From: Liolophura sinensis
Taxonomy: Eukaryota; Mollusca; Polyplacophora; Chitonida; Chitonidae
Length of the DNA stretch: 64,000 bases
Direction of reading: 5' to 3'
Assembly (NCBI RefSeq): GCF_032854445.1
Contig: NC_088296.1
Span: 11,632,706 to 11,696,705 of the forward strand
Program-made: the position numbers and the translations under genes
Part shown: positions 10,719 through 21,885 of the stretch, piece after piece
Numbering within the stretch: position 1 is the first letter of the stretch
Layout of the letters: each line of letters opens with the position of its first letter
The notes under the pieces: generated by a model
The model's input: the letters and a program-made list of their open reading frames with translations, nothing else
Told to the model about the DNA's origin: nothing
Databases searched by the model: none

Positions 10719-10828
10719 CCAGACTAGCTGACTGTGAACCGTTGGCGTTGTTTTCGTTGATGCTGGCGACATCTGGTCGCTTTTTTGCGCTGGCACACTG
10801 GTCTGAATCTTCGTACTCGTCTTCTTCT
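10719..10828 (-). CDS. MCC: MCC exon 4 (IREEDEY segment)
   Basis: Begins with one base that completes the Arg codon of exon 3, giving IREEDEYEDSDQCASAKKRP through NENNANGSQSASL, and ends CTGG|GTAATG with one base over. The acceptor is GTATTTACAG. IREEDEY is identical to the vertebrate protein at the same position. The rest is a polar, Asn/Ser-rich linker of the kind that diverges quickly between phyla. Phase 1 in and 1 out fits exons on both sides. Confidence 0.93.
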
Positions 10829-12574
10829 CTGTAAATACACAAATGTATTTCTCTGATAGAAATACTTCTGCTAAAATGTATTCATCTATCTGTGTCAGGT
10901 CCATAAGACAATATCAAAGTTGTTTTCACTGTACAATGGGTGCCATGTTTATGGAAAAAAAAAAGGAAAGAAATGAAAACCACTATATTTTACATGCAAT
11001 TTTGTACATGTAAATGTGAATCGAATTTATTCAAAATTCGGTAACGTTCACGTGACAATCAAAGCCAACAGAAGGAAACCTGCCTTTTTAAAATCTGTAA
11101 ATCTAGTAAAAATCAAAAAAAAAAAAAAAAGAGACCATGTTCTTCAGAAATTAATCTGATCATGACAATTAATACTGGTAAGAAAATGTATGTAACAAAT
11201 TTCAACCCTGGTTAATTCATTACTTTTGAGATTTCTTGCTCACAGTGTGTTTGCCACACACGAACACACTTCAACACACTGGCATGCATGTGACCCACAG
11301 ACAGGTGTAAAGATTTGAATTTGCCACCAATGGGCACAAAAATGTGAATATCAAAGTTTCACGCATATCATGTCCCTGAAACTCTGTCACTGGTAATAAA
11401 CTAAATATTTATCCAGCATCACGGACATAATTCATCAGAACAATCCTAATTTTTTGTGTTTTGTGTTAACGTGGTTACACACAAAAAAAAAACAACAGCT
11501 GGGTAAATGGTAAGACTCCCAAGGGAGAAAGAGAAAGAGGGATCCGTCAAGTTTTTTCCTCAAATTTATGGCCTTTTCATATAACCAGGAGTGATCCAGA
11601 TTAAAACTCATGCTGATTTTTCACGCTGAAAGATAAATATGAACGTAATAAATCGTAATAAAATATTGTTATTGCCCGTAATCATGCAGATTTTTTGAAC
11701 CATTAAAACGGAATTACGCTCATGACTCACCCAGCCATCTTACACACGAATTCTCCAACAATCAGAATGTAATCGGACGAGAAAATCCTGTTAGGCCTCA
11801 GACTTACGAAAAACAGATGGCCGAACCTCAGAATTCCTTCACACAAGCTGTGTGAGCATTCGAAGAATGCATGGCGATTTAATGAAATAAGCTCCGCCAG
11901 TTTTACGGCCAACAGTGACTCAACGTAGTTTATCATTCAGCCAGCTCTCCTGTCAAAGCGGTGACAAAAGCTGTCTTGTGGGCGGTAGAGGGTCAATTCC
12001 CACGAGAGTCTGGCCAAGAATGTTCCGTCCAGCAAGTCCACAATTTTTGATTAGCTGATCACCTTACGCTAATGACCTGATCACGATATCTCCAATGAGG
12101 TCACAAAGCTACGAGAAAAATAGTCCCACAGAGCTTCAGGAAAGCGACCTGAAAATGTTGGTGTGGTCAAAGCGGTTATGATAAGCCATAAATTGGTCAT
12201 CACAGATTTTGAGTACTGATTCAATCTCAGGTAACTTTTATCAATTGTGGCATGGAGACATGTCTCTGCAAATACAGTCAGATTATCTTCAAATTTGTTA
12301 CATTTGGATTATTCAAACATTTGACTGATCAGTCCATCACAAAACTGACTGATCAGTCCATCACAAAATTGACTGTAAAATAAAGTTTCTATAATGGACG
12401 AAACCCGACATCCCCGATTATAGGGAAAATTAAGAAACGTACCTGCACCTGTATACTATTGTATCATTCTGGATATAATTATTCATACAAGTATTATTTT
12501 TTCCGTGCTTCTACAAGGCCAAGACTTGGATATAGAATTGTTCCAGGTTGTTTGTTTATTAATGTATCCAAATA

Positions 12575-12724
12575 TATCCCCCGGGCTCTATCCTGTTTTC
12601 TCCCACCATAATGCCGGCCACCGTTGTACAAAAAGCATGATGCGTGAAATATTGTTGAGTACCCGTATGGTGTAAAACACCAATCAAATAAATACACTGT
12701 AAATAAATAAATAAATAAAATAAA
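12575..12724 (+). mobile_element. SINE-A copy, diverged 3' fragment
   Basis: Contains CCCCCGGGCTCTATCCTG, CACCATAATGCCGGCCACC, GTGAAATATTGTTGAGTAC and AAAACACCAATCAAATAAAT ending in an (AAAT)n tail. The tRNA-like head is gone and the centre has an insertion. Confidence 0.8.
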
Positions 12725-13386
12725 TGGCATCATCCTGTCATACAAAAGAACCTTTTCCATACAAAATAAAAGAACCCAGATCCCATGCACATTTTTTACA
12801 GTGTCCTGTAACAGGCATGATCAGTGGGACACATGGGGTACAGACTAATAATTGCTTGAAATCCATAATGAGCAAGTCGTAGCGAAAACAGCAGCGAACT
12901 CCCATGATGCACCTGGAGAAAACTGTGCATTTATTGGGCATTATTGGTTAGACAGGAAGCTTTTTAGCCATGCGACGCATGTGGTCTCTACGCATGTGGT
13001 CTCTATGTATGTCTGGCAGCACTTGGCAAGCAGATCGATAAACTCAGTCTTGTGTCATAAAGGTGGTTTCATGGATGCCATTAATATTTTACATTACTCA
13101 CAACTGACCAATCAAACTGATTGTCTCTCATTCAGCTCAGTCAGGTGTGTCATGTAACAGAAAAAACAATAGGCCTAGAAGTTTAGTGTATGTGTATGTA
13201 CACGTAGATCCTACAGAATGGTCAACTAATTTAGTGCAAATGTATACATATGGTCAACTAATTTATTTAAATTTAAATTAAAAATTACAATTAAACCTCC
13301 TCTCAACCAGGGTGTTAATAACCTTTTCAAACTTTACTAAAAGTTTAATGTTACACTGGACTTCTCATGGTAATGAGGAAAGCTGA

Positions 13387-13405
13387 CCCCCCCCCCCCCC
13401 CCCCC
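13387..13405. repeat. Poly-C tract (19 C)
   Basis: Uninterrupted cytosines (G19 on the minus strand, the MCC sense strand), inside an intron. Confidence 0.98.
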
Positions 13406-14277
13406 ACCTCTCCTCCACAACAAAAAAACATAACATTAAAATAAATCATGAAATCTATCAAATGTTCTATGTTTCAGTAAAGTGTCTCTTTGTAGCCTGC
13501 CAACAAAAATAACTAAATCATCAGCTTATAATGTCAAACAAAAGTGGCACCATAAATCCATTAATCTCAGGAAATTGTTTCATATTTCTGGACGCTGATC
13601 AATCAACACTGTTATAATCTCTAATTTAGCCCTTGAATGTGTCATGTACCAGACAGATGGATTGGTTAAACGTTGTCTACATCACACAAATAACCCAGCC
13701 TTTCCATCACATACAAGTCTGTATTCTATTTACAGCAACTATGAAATGTTTCACGGACATGTATCTCACAAGTAAGTTTGAGGCACCATCATTAACGAGC
13801 GTTCGAACCAGACATTCGAACCTGCCACTCACTCATGTCAACCGTAAATCAAGGTTTTAATTTCTTCATCACTGAGCTCCTCAGTTTTATTTAATCGCCA
13901 GAGCTGCAGTCTAATCACATAGCATGTGTACAAATCTGTTGGATTAGGAGAAGACTTGAAGTTGACAGGCTTTGTCTGTGGTTAAACTAGGATAAGTGGC
14001 TGCCCAATCCAATCACTGGTCAACCCTCCCCAGCTATCTCCTCTCCTCCAACCCACCCACAGCAGTCTGCACTCCCCACCCACCCTACAGGGCTATTGTT
14101 GCGACAACATGGCCCCGCAGGGCTACTATGCTTAACACCTGTCTTGCCTGTTGTGTGCCCAGAGGGGCCCCATTGTCCCTAAGGGTCAAACAGGGCACGT
14201 CAATACTAGCACACAGTTTAATTGATGGGAGATTTTGGCTGTACAGCTCTACAATCACAGTTATCTACAATAATCTA

Positions 14278-14311
14278 ATAATTAATGGGCATGCTCGTGC
14301 CCATTAATTAT
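14278..14311. repeat. Perfect 14-bp inverted repeat, 6-nt loop
   Basis: ATAATTAATGGGCA is followed by TGCTCG and then the exact reverse complement TGCCCATTAATTAT. The element can form a perfect stem-loop in DNA or intronic RNA. A poly-A-rich run follows at 14316. Confidence 0.95.
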
Positions 14312-15000
14312 CTTGAAAAAAAAAAAAAAACTAAAAAAAATGAGTCTGTCTGGTCAAATTCAAACTCATTTATTCACATCCAAAATAACCCTGCTAGGGT
14401 GGCAGAAGAGTGGCAATACATCCATGGTGGATATGAACTTATTTTGGTCATATCATACCAGAGATCAACATTCTGTAAGACAGCCTGATGCGAGAGAAAT
14501 GATCTCCTTAGTAACAGACGGCGTGGGCGAAAAAAAATTGTCCCCATAATGTTATAGCACAGGAAAATGCCTGCTTTTGAATTGCTATCAGCGACAGTGT
14601 AATTTTTCCAGATTTACGATTTTATGTAACGTATTTTTTTTTTTAACTACCATGGCTTACTGGAGAGAAACATGGACATTTTTCCCCATGCTTCAGCATG
14701 TGTTTAGCCCAAAACAGGGCGATCTCGTTCTGTCCAACTCTCAGGTTGTCTTGCAGAATAGAGCCAGTCATCAGACATGTCCTGCAAATGGCCCCTAACA
14801 TGGCAGATCTACATGTGTGGTCAAGGTTCCCAGAATGACCAATCAAAATTTACATGCGCTCTGCACATTCCTGTTATCTAGTACATTATGATTTAAATTT
14901 ATTATTAGGTATAGTTTCACCTCATCACCTGCTAGCCACTTCCACAGCAGGGTAAAGTGCCTAAGTGTTTGAGAATTTGATTCAGTTTGGTTAGGAAAAC

Positions 15001-16109
15001 ATTCCTCATCACACTGATGGGGTCTACCTGGCCACATACCTTATCACATTGATGTGGTGTCACACTGAGACACTCTAAGGCACTCCCTGGCCACATACCT
15101 TATCACGCTGATATGGTGTCACACTGAGACACTCTAAGGCACTCCCTGGCCACATACCTTATCACATTGATATGGTGTCACACTGAGACACTCTAAGGCA
15201 CTCCCTGGCCACATACCTTATCACATTGATATGGTGTCACACTGAGACAATCTAAGGCTCTCCCTGCACATACCTTATCACGCTGGTATGGTGTCACATT
15301 AAAACACTATAAGGCTCTCCCTGCACATACCTTATCACATTGATATGGTGTCACACTGAGACACTCTAAGGCACTCCCTGGCCACATACCTTATCACATT
15401 GATATGGTGTCCCACTGAGACACTCTAAGGCTCTCCCTGCACATACCTTATCACGCTGATATGGTGTCACACTGAGACACTCTAAGGCACTCCCTGGCCA
15501 CATACCTTATCACGCTGATATGGTGTCACACTGAGACACTCTAAGGCACTCCCTGGCCACATACCTTATCACATTGATATGGTGTCACACTGAGACAATC
15601 TAAGGCTCTCCCTGCACATACCTTATCACGCTTGTATGGTGTCACATTAAAACACTATAAGGCTCTCCCTGCACATACCTTATCACATTGATATGGTGTC
15701 ACACTGAGACACTCTAAGGCACTCCCTGGCCACATACCTTATCACATTGATATGGTGTCACACTGAGGCAATCTAAGGCTCTCCCTGCACATACCTTATC
15801 CCGCTGGTATGGTGTCACATTAAAACACTATAAGGCTCTCCCTGGCCACATAACTTATCACACTGATATAGTGTCTCACTGAGACACTCTTAGATTCTCC
15901 CTGGCCACATACCTTATCACACTGATATAGTGTCACACTGAGACACTCTAAGGCACTCCCTGGCCACATACCTTATCACTCTGGTATTGTGTCACATTAA
16001 AACACTATAAGGTTCTCCCTGGCCACATAACTTATCACCCTGATTTAGTGTCACACTGAGACACTCTTAGGTTCTCCCTGGCCACATACCTTATCACATT
16101 GATATGGTG
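15001..16109. repeat. Tandem array, 57-59 bp unit carrying MCC exon 3 end and splice donor
   Basis: About 19 units. Each reads, in the MCC direction, CACCATATCAATGTGATAAG then GTATGTGGCCAGGGAG, then a filler of about 24 nt. The first 20 nt equal the last 20 nt of exon 3 (16090-16109) and the next bases equal its donor and intron start. About 16 units keep AAG|GTATG; the units nearest 16030 and 15850 have AA|GTTATG instead. Subtypes (CTGGCCACAT versus CTGCACAT; GAGACA versus AAAACA) recur in blocks, implying multi-unit duplication. Overlap with the exon at 16090-16109 is real. Confidence 0.95.
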
Positions 16110-16232
16110 CCGCTCAATCTTCTTCCTTAACTCCGCAATGACGCTGTGTAACTCTGTGATTCGCTCCTCATACCTGGCTACGGTCTGCTCAACTCGATCT
16201 TCACACTCTCGTTGAAGGCGAAGTTTGTCAGT
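16090..16232 (-). CDS. MCC: MCC exon 3 (YEERITELHSVIAEL coiled coil)
   Basis: Encodes 47 residues plus 2 nt, from TDKLRLQRECEDRVEQ through YEERITELHSVIAELRKKIE to HHINVI, ending ATAAG|GTATGTG. The acceptor is TATTCCAG. YEERITELHSVIAEL is essentially identical to vertebrate MCC and is the strongest single identifier in the window. The last 20 nt of the exon and its donor recur about 16-19 times in the adjacent 59-bp tandem array downstream (15001-16109). The donor at 16090 is taken as the real one because the frame continues into the IREEDEY exon and hits a stop (TGA) within one repeat unit if the donor is skipped. Confidence 0.96.
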
Positions 16233-16481
16233 CTGGAATATAAAAACACAGGGGCATTATGACAAGTGACAATCTGTTACGCTTGAAACTACCGCCACAA
16301 TATATTTTGTTTAATTGGTAATCGGTTTGAGACAATCAAATAAACCTAGTAAATACAAGCGGTTCACACACGTGTACATGTTTGTGCTACTTGCAGAATA
16401 ATGGGGCAACATTTCTATACTAGACCATGCTAATTTTGTTTAAATATGGCCAACACTGATTGTGTAAGTGTGAATGTGTCA

Positions 16482-16736
16482 CATTTATTTATTTATTTGA
16501 TTGATGTGCTCCGCCGTGCTCAAGAATATTTCACTTATATGACAGCAGTCAGGTTAGTTAAGAAAAACCTGGTGGAAACCCACGACCTTCTGCAGGTTGC
16601 AGGCTGGACCTTCCCACTTACAACCGGTGAGGAAGTCAGCATGAGCTGCACTTGAACTCAGAGTGACTGAACTGGTGAGAGGCTCCTGAGACAATGCCCT
16701 GCGCTGGCACGCTAACCACTTGGCTACCGAGACCCC
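16482..16736 (-). mobile_element. SINE-A copy, near full length, old
   Basis: Minus orientation from an (AAAT) tail (TTTATTTATTTATTTGATTG) through CTCAAGAATATTTCACTTAT to the tRNA-like head ending in TGGCTACCGAGACCCC. An internal segment is rearranged. It lies in the intron downstream of MCC exon 2. Confidence 0.85.
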
Positions 16737-16841
16737 TCCCTGTGAGGTCTCACACACACACACCTCCACAAGGCGTCCACCTGATATGATCACAGAAATA
16801 CAGTGATTTCTAGGTCCTGCTGCACAGTTATGATACTATAT

Positions 16842-17354
16842 GGGAGGGAGGGAGGGAGACAGGGAGGGAGGGAGTGAGTGAGAGAGAAAGTGAGTGAGTG
16901 AGAGAGAAAGTGAGTGAGTGAGTGAGTGAGTGAGGGAGGGAGGGAGTGAGAGAGAAAGTGAGTGAGTGAGTGAGTGAGTGAGGGAGGGAGGGAGGGAGAG
17001 AGAAAGTGAGTGAGAGAGAAAATGAGTGAGTGAGTGAGTGAGTGAGTGAGTGAGGGAGGGAGGGAGGGAGTGAGAGAGAAAGTGAGTGAGTGAGTGAGGG
17101 AGGGAGTGAGTGAGAGAGAAAGTGAGTGAGTGAGTGAGGGAGTGAGAGAGAAAGTGAGTGAGTGAGGGAGGGAGGGAGTGAGTGAGTATGTGAGTGAGTG
17201 AGTGAGTGAGTGAGGGAGTGAGAGAGAAAGTGAGTGAATGAGTGAGGGAGGGAGTGAGTGAGTATGTGAGTGAGTGAGTGAGTGAGTGAGGGAGTGAGAG
17301 AGAAAGTGAGTGAGTGAGTGAGGGAGGGAGTGAGTGAGTATGTGAGTGAGTGAG
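16842..17354. repeat. (GTGA)n/(GGGA)n-rich array, about 510 bp, at a SINE tail
   Basis: Composed of GAGTGAGTGAGT, GGGAGGGA and GAGAGAAAGT blocks. It merges at 17353 into a SINE-B 3' end in minus orientation, whose normal tail is (TCAC)n, so it looks like a massively expanded SINE tail. The 221-residue Ser/Leu/Thr/His-rich frame on the minus strand is the translated repeat, not a gene. Confidence 0.92.
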
Positions 17355-17405
17355 TGCTTGGGGTTTAATGTCGTACCTAACAATTTTTCAGTCATATGAA
17401 GACGA
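17353..17405 (-). mobile_element. SINE-B 3' fragment
   Basis: CTTGGGGTTTAATGTCGTAC ... AACAATTTTTCAGTCATATG matches the 3' end of the SINE at 44952-45300, reverse orientation. The expanded tail is at 16842-17354. Confidence 0.8.
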
Positions 17406-18183
17406 CTACAGAATAGGAGAAAACAGTGTAGAAACAACCAAATACCTATGTACATGTAAGCTGCTGGAGAGAGAAACCAGGGGAATTCGTAGTATTTATA
17501 TCACATGCTAAATATGCAAAAGTTAGCCATAGGTAAAGCTGATTAAAAATAAATCTGCCAACAATTTTTTTTAAATTAAACTAATGACCAAACGAAAAAC
17601 TCATTAAATATGCACAACTTAAGTGCCGATCAGACCGGCCCTCAAGCTTAAGCTGACGTTCCACAAAGTGTTCCACAAAGTGTCAACTGGAGCAGTTATC
17701 CCATGGGACACTAAGACATTCATTACACAGGAACACAGAACATAAATGAATAATCACTGCTTTCACAGGAGCATTGAAGCATTACAAAGTCTACCCAATG
17801 ACAAGCCTCTCTTCAAATATTTCACAACTTGGGTCATTTACTGACTAATTTCATTGGGTTTTAAAAGATGGACTTAAGAATTTAATACAAACATGGCATG
17901 GCAATAAAGTTTATAATGGCTGCAGAAAAACCAGAGTGCCTGGAGAACTGCCCTCCAACTGCCAATTTTATTGAATGAATGATTGAGGTTTAGCATCACA
18001 TTTGGCAGCATGTCAGTCATGTCATGCCGAATTGTCAATTTGCGCTGACAGCCTGACAATATCTTCATTTCAACAAGCCCAGGTGATAGGGTCATGCATC
18101 ACTAGGCCAAGACTGCATGGCCTTGATGCAATATATTGGAACACAAACAGGTAGACTGCATAACGACAGCTCAGTAAACTCAC

Positions 18184-18297
18184 CTGAGCTTTATTTAACT
18201 GTTTTTCTAACAAATCTCTCTCACTGGTCACATGTTGTAGCCGATTTGTTAGGTCAATTATCTCCCCTTTCAACGACGTCAGAGCTGCCAGGTGGAG
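18184..18297 (-). CDS. MCC: MCC exon 2 (LHLAALTSLKGE coiled coil)
   Basis: Encodes 38 residues from LHLAALTSLKGEIIDL to EKQLNKAQ, phase 0 at both ends. The acceptor is TTTAAACAG and the donor CAG|GTGAGT. This is the start of the region conserved in all MCC proteins: vertebrates have LHSAALASLKGDIVELNKRL and a closely similar RDLLEK segment. Its 5' boundary matches the point where vertebrate long and short isoforms become identical, which fits alternative N-termini feeding into this exon. Heptad-spaced Leu/Ile residues predict a coiled coil. Confidence 0.95.
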
Positions 18298-19435
18298 CTG
18301 TTTAAATGAAAAGAATCATATCAAATATATGCACTTCAGATATCATAACTGTCAAAGAAAGACTATTTACAAGTTTGGGTCACACTGATTTAAAGATTAA
18401 TTCAGCCATTTGACAACAGAATCATTACGTTGCAAAACAGTTAACTAAACACAAAGTTTCAGTTCGAAGTCCAATACCTTTCTAGTGCTTCCAGTCAATC
18501 GTATTGAATCGTATTGAATTCAACAAACAGAATATAACAAACACTGGGATGATTTTAAATTTCTGGGCTCAAAATTCACACATTCCAGAAGAACTGGAGT
18601 AAAATTTAAATGTTCAAATCATAAAAGCTTGCACCAAGGTATAATGACCTTATGAGTTGAAATTTCCCTTATACACAGATGTGCATCGATTAATTTTGAA
18701 GATGCCGGAATTTCAGTATACAGGGATTCAGATTGGTTCTGTAGAACACTCTGTGCCTATCACAACAAACCCTGAAAAGTTTACTTTTGATGTCCATCCT
18801 TTCAAGGCCTCATACAAACACTGTATACATGTTTGTATTTACACTGACACTCAGCTCTGTCTTGGCCTACAGCCTTGATAGATATTAGAAGTCATGGTAA
18901 ACACTGTCTTCCACATTACCCAACACAAGAGTAACAACTCAATTTGGATTTATTGTGCGTAATACTGGATCATCTCCATGGAAATTAACTTAATCCATGC
19001 TTTTCTCTGTCATTGGTGTTATACATGTATACCAAATATAAAGAAATTACAGAAAAACTTTCAAACCAACCAACATATTTACAAATAACAGAGAGACATA
19101 AAGCATGACAAAATTAATTATGTCCACATATATACATGTACGCCATTTCTTCTAATTTATGGGACAGATATCAGTAGTGTTGAAAGCAGAATATTAAATT
19201 CCTTTAGCAGCCTTGTGTAAGAGTAAGCAAGTCTAACCATGTCTGTAAAAGAAACTCCTGTTGGGATTACATTGTACACATATATTGGCTAAAATGAGCA
19301 GACCATGTGTCCCAAAAATGAGAAGAAATAGGGTACTATGTTAGTTACACACAGCAAATGCAGACAAGATAGAATGTAACAATACGCTTCAAAAATGACC
19401 TGATGACTCTGGTTTGAAAGCATGTAACTAATTTT

Positions 19436-19605
19436 GTACACATAAGTATATGTTTAAGTACATGTGTAAGTATGTATAAGTATATGTATAAGTACATGTG
19501 TAAGTATATGTATAAGTACATGCGTAAGTATGTGTGTAAGTACATGTAAGTATGTGTGTGAGTACATGTGTAAGTACGTGTATAAGTACGTGTAGAGACT
19601 TGCAT
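19436..19605. repeat. Degenerate 12-bp tandem repeat
   Basis: Variants of TAAGTATATGTA / TAAGTACATGTG in tandem. The overlapping open frames rich in Tyr, Thr and His come from it. Confidence 0.88.
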
Positions 19606-20083
19606 ATGTGTATATGTAAATTTGCATGAAAGTGCACAACAAAGACATAGCTGCACAAAAACATGCATGTAACACAGTGAGCAACACCAGCTGATCAATA
19701 CTATACACAGGTAACTCAAACACAATAGAAAACATGCATATAAATGTATATTTGACAGAAAAGGGAAAAAATGTGTATGTCAGAAACACGCCTGCACTCC
19801 ACCTGTCACCAAAACTGTTGTACTAAAGTGGACATTAATTAGCAAATTACACATAAAACCTCAAAATCATCCCTTTTCACTTTAGCTTAATACATGTCAG
19901 TTAATTTTGACATTACTGTACTCAATGACAGCCCACTATATGTGGCCAGCCAGACAGACAGACAAATGTACACTGCAACTTAATGACAGCAGCAATCGTC
20001 TTTTCAGTCTTCATATGTATGTATAGTTTAAAAAAGCCCGTCGTTTGAAATCGCAACGTGGCATGCTTTTACTTACTACCAAT

Positions 20084-20905
20084 AAACTGTAAACATGATC
20101 CTCTCAAGTCAGATAAGTTACCCTGCCTAGCATTGGTTTTGAACTGACTATCTGATTCGGGCATACTCAAGAATATTTCACTTACATAATGGCAGCCAAC
20201 ACTACGGTGGGAGGAACAGGGCAGAGCTTTGGGGGGAACCCATGACCATGCACAGGTTGCTGGCAGACCTTCCCACCTACAGCCAAAGCACATTTTTATC
20301 TACCCCCCATAAACTTGTAAACACCTTCTAAGTCAGACAAGGCATACTGCCCAGTATTGGTTTTGAACTCACAACCAATCACACTTTATATCTACCACCC
20401 ATTAACTTGTGAACTACCCCTCCAGTCATACAAGTTAAACCGCACAGCCCAGTTCTGGTTTTAAACTTACAACTTATCATATTTTGATCTACCACCCATA
20501 AACTGTGAACACCTTCTCAAGTCAGATAAGTGACACTGCCCAGTATTCATTTTGAACTCACAACCTATGTGGCCAATTTTATCTACCACTCATAGACTGT
20601 AAACACCCTTTAGTCAGACAAGTTTATATACACTGCCCAGTATTGAGTTTGAACTCACAACCTGTCACATTTTTATCCACGAACCATAAACTGTGAACAA
20701 CTGCATGTACTTGAGTCAGATAAGTAACACTGCCAAGTATTGGTTTTGAACTCTCAACCTATCACATTTTTATCAACCTCCCATAAACTTGTGAACACCC
20801 TCTCCAGACAGACAAGTTAATGCATACTGCCCAGTATTGGTTTTGAACTCACAACCTATCACATTGTTATCTACCATTCATAAACCATGAACATCCTCTC
20901 AATAC
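20084..20905. repeat. Tandem array, about 95-bp unit, 8 copies, split by a SINE
   Basis: Units start near CATAAACTGTGAACACC at 20084, 20308, 20399, 20497, 20590, 20683, 20782 and 20879, each followed by TCAGATAAGT- and TTTTGAACTCACAACCTATC-like blocks. The first copy is interrupted by a SINE-A at about 20160-20283. The last copy runs into the donor of candidate exon 20910-21125. Confidence 0.88.
20160..20283 (-). mobile_element. SINE-A fragment inside the 95-bp array
   Basis: Minus orientation: ATACTCAAGAATATTTCACT, GGTGGGAGGAACAGGGCAGA, GCACAGGTTGCTGGCAGACC. Both ends are truncated and it is flanked by array sequence, so insertion followed array formation or was carried into it. Confidence 0.82.
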
Positions 20906-20909
20906 TTAC

Positions 20910-21125
20910 ATACTTGGTGACGTTGTTTTCACTCTTGTCACACAGATTTGACAGGTAGAACACAGAGCGGGGTGTAAACTTGGATTTGACTGTAGTCCTC
21001 ACGACAGTCGGCTTACAAAAACCTGGCTCCCCAAACCTCGCTTCACTGCCAGATTTCCCAATAATGCAATAATACGACATTTCTGATGCTATAGGTCTAC
21101 GCTGGAGACCCTTCAAACTTTCTAC
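20910..21125 (-). CDS. Candidate MCC cassette exon or alternative first exon
   Basis: A 216-nt open block (72 codons, phase 0 at both ends) lies between exon 1 and the LHLAAL exon. It starts after ...ATATGTAG and ends TAT|GTAAGT, a perfect donor hexamer; CAA|GTATGT four bases earlier is an alternative. It would read VESLKGLQRRPIASEMSYYC...FTPRSVFYLSNLCDKSENN...TKY. Inserted between exon 1 and exon 2 it keeps the frame. The internal Met (SEMSYY) could also start an alternative isoform. I do not recognise the peptide in vertebrate MCC. Support is the open frame, strong donor, matching phase and coding-like composition; it has no homologue that I can name. The region just downstream of its donor is the last copy of the 95-bp tandem array. 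Confidence 0.5.
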
Positions 21126-21885
21126 CTACATATAAACAAGTGTGGGCAAAACTGCACACACTGAAAATGCATAATCCCATAAACTGAATTTTAACCACAA
21201 CTAAACTAGCTATTTTATGTATCTCTGCAAGTTCTATTACACTTACTCATTGATAACATTCTAACTTCACCAATAATCCTTAAAAAAAACATTCTCTACT
21301 TACTCTTTCTAAAAACTAAAATTTTGACAATTACTAGTACCACTTAATTCATAGTAATGCCGTATAATATATATATATATATTTATATACACACACAGTA
21401 TAACAACCCTACACACGGCATGTGCCTAGCAATTAATATCCTAATGCATATGCGAGTTTGACAGGCTCATGTATATGCATACATATCCAAACATGGCCTG
21501 AAAATCACTGAGTATAGGCTACTACTGATATCTGTACAACCCATTATTATTATTCAGGATGGAAAACAGAGAACACATGTATCCTATTTCTCATTACCAT
21601 GGCAACCAGCGGTATCTTGAGAAAAACAGGGACGCAGGTTTCCTTCCGCAAGAGTGTTCACAACAACACAACAGGAAAACCTGGGGAAATTTGACAAGTG
21701 GACAAATGCAAGGATTTGTACTTATGTACATGTATTTCGACTACATGAAGATGAATCATGCTTGCATGATTTAAACGTATACATGTACTTTACAAGTACA
21801 TATGTCCTAACATGAAATTAACATGTATGTACAAGCAGTTTCTACCTGCACAAATCTTGGGTTAAAAGTTTGTTCTATTAAATTA

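Larger units (their letters stand above)
10829..16089 (-). other. MCC intron 3 contents
   Basis: 5.3 kb with poly-A tracts, a SINE-A fragment (12575), a C19 tract (13387-13405), a perfect hairpin (14278-14311) and the 59-bp exon-donor array. An open frame at 11727-11936 (minus) ends near a GTGAGT donor-like site but has no assigned role. Confidence 0.6.

Noticed and set aside
11727-11936. 69-residue minus frame ending near a GTGAGT site
   Set aside because: Exons 3 and 4 already join in phase and match MCC across the junction (IREEDEY), so an insert would break the conserved protein.
16790-17455. 221-residue minus-strand frame rich in Ser, Leu, Thr, His and Pro
   Set aside because: Entirely the translation of the GAGTGAGT/GGGAGGGA array next to a SINE; all frames look similar.
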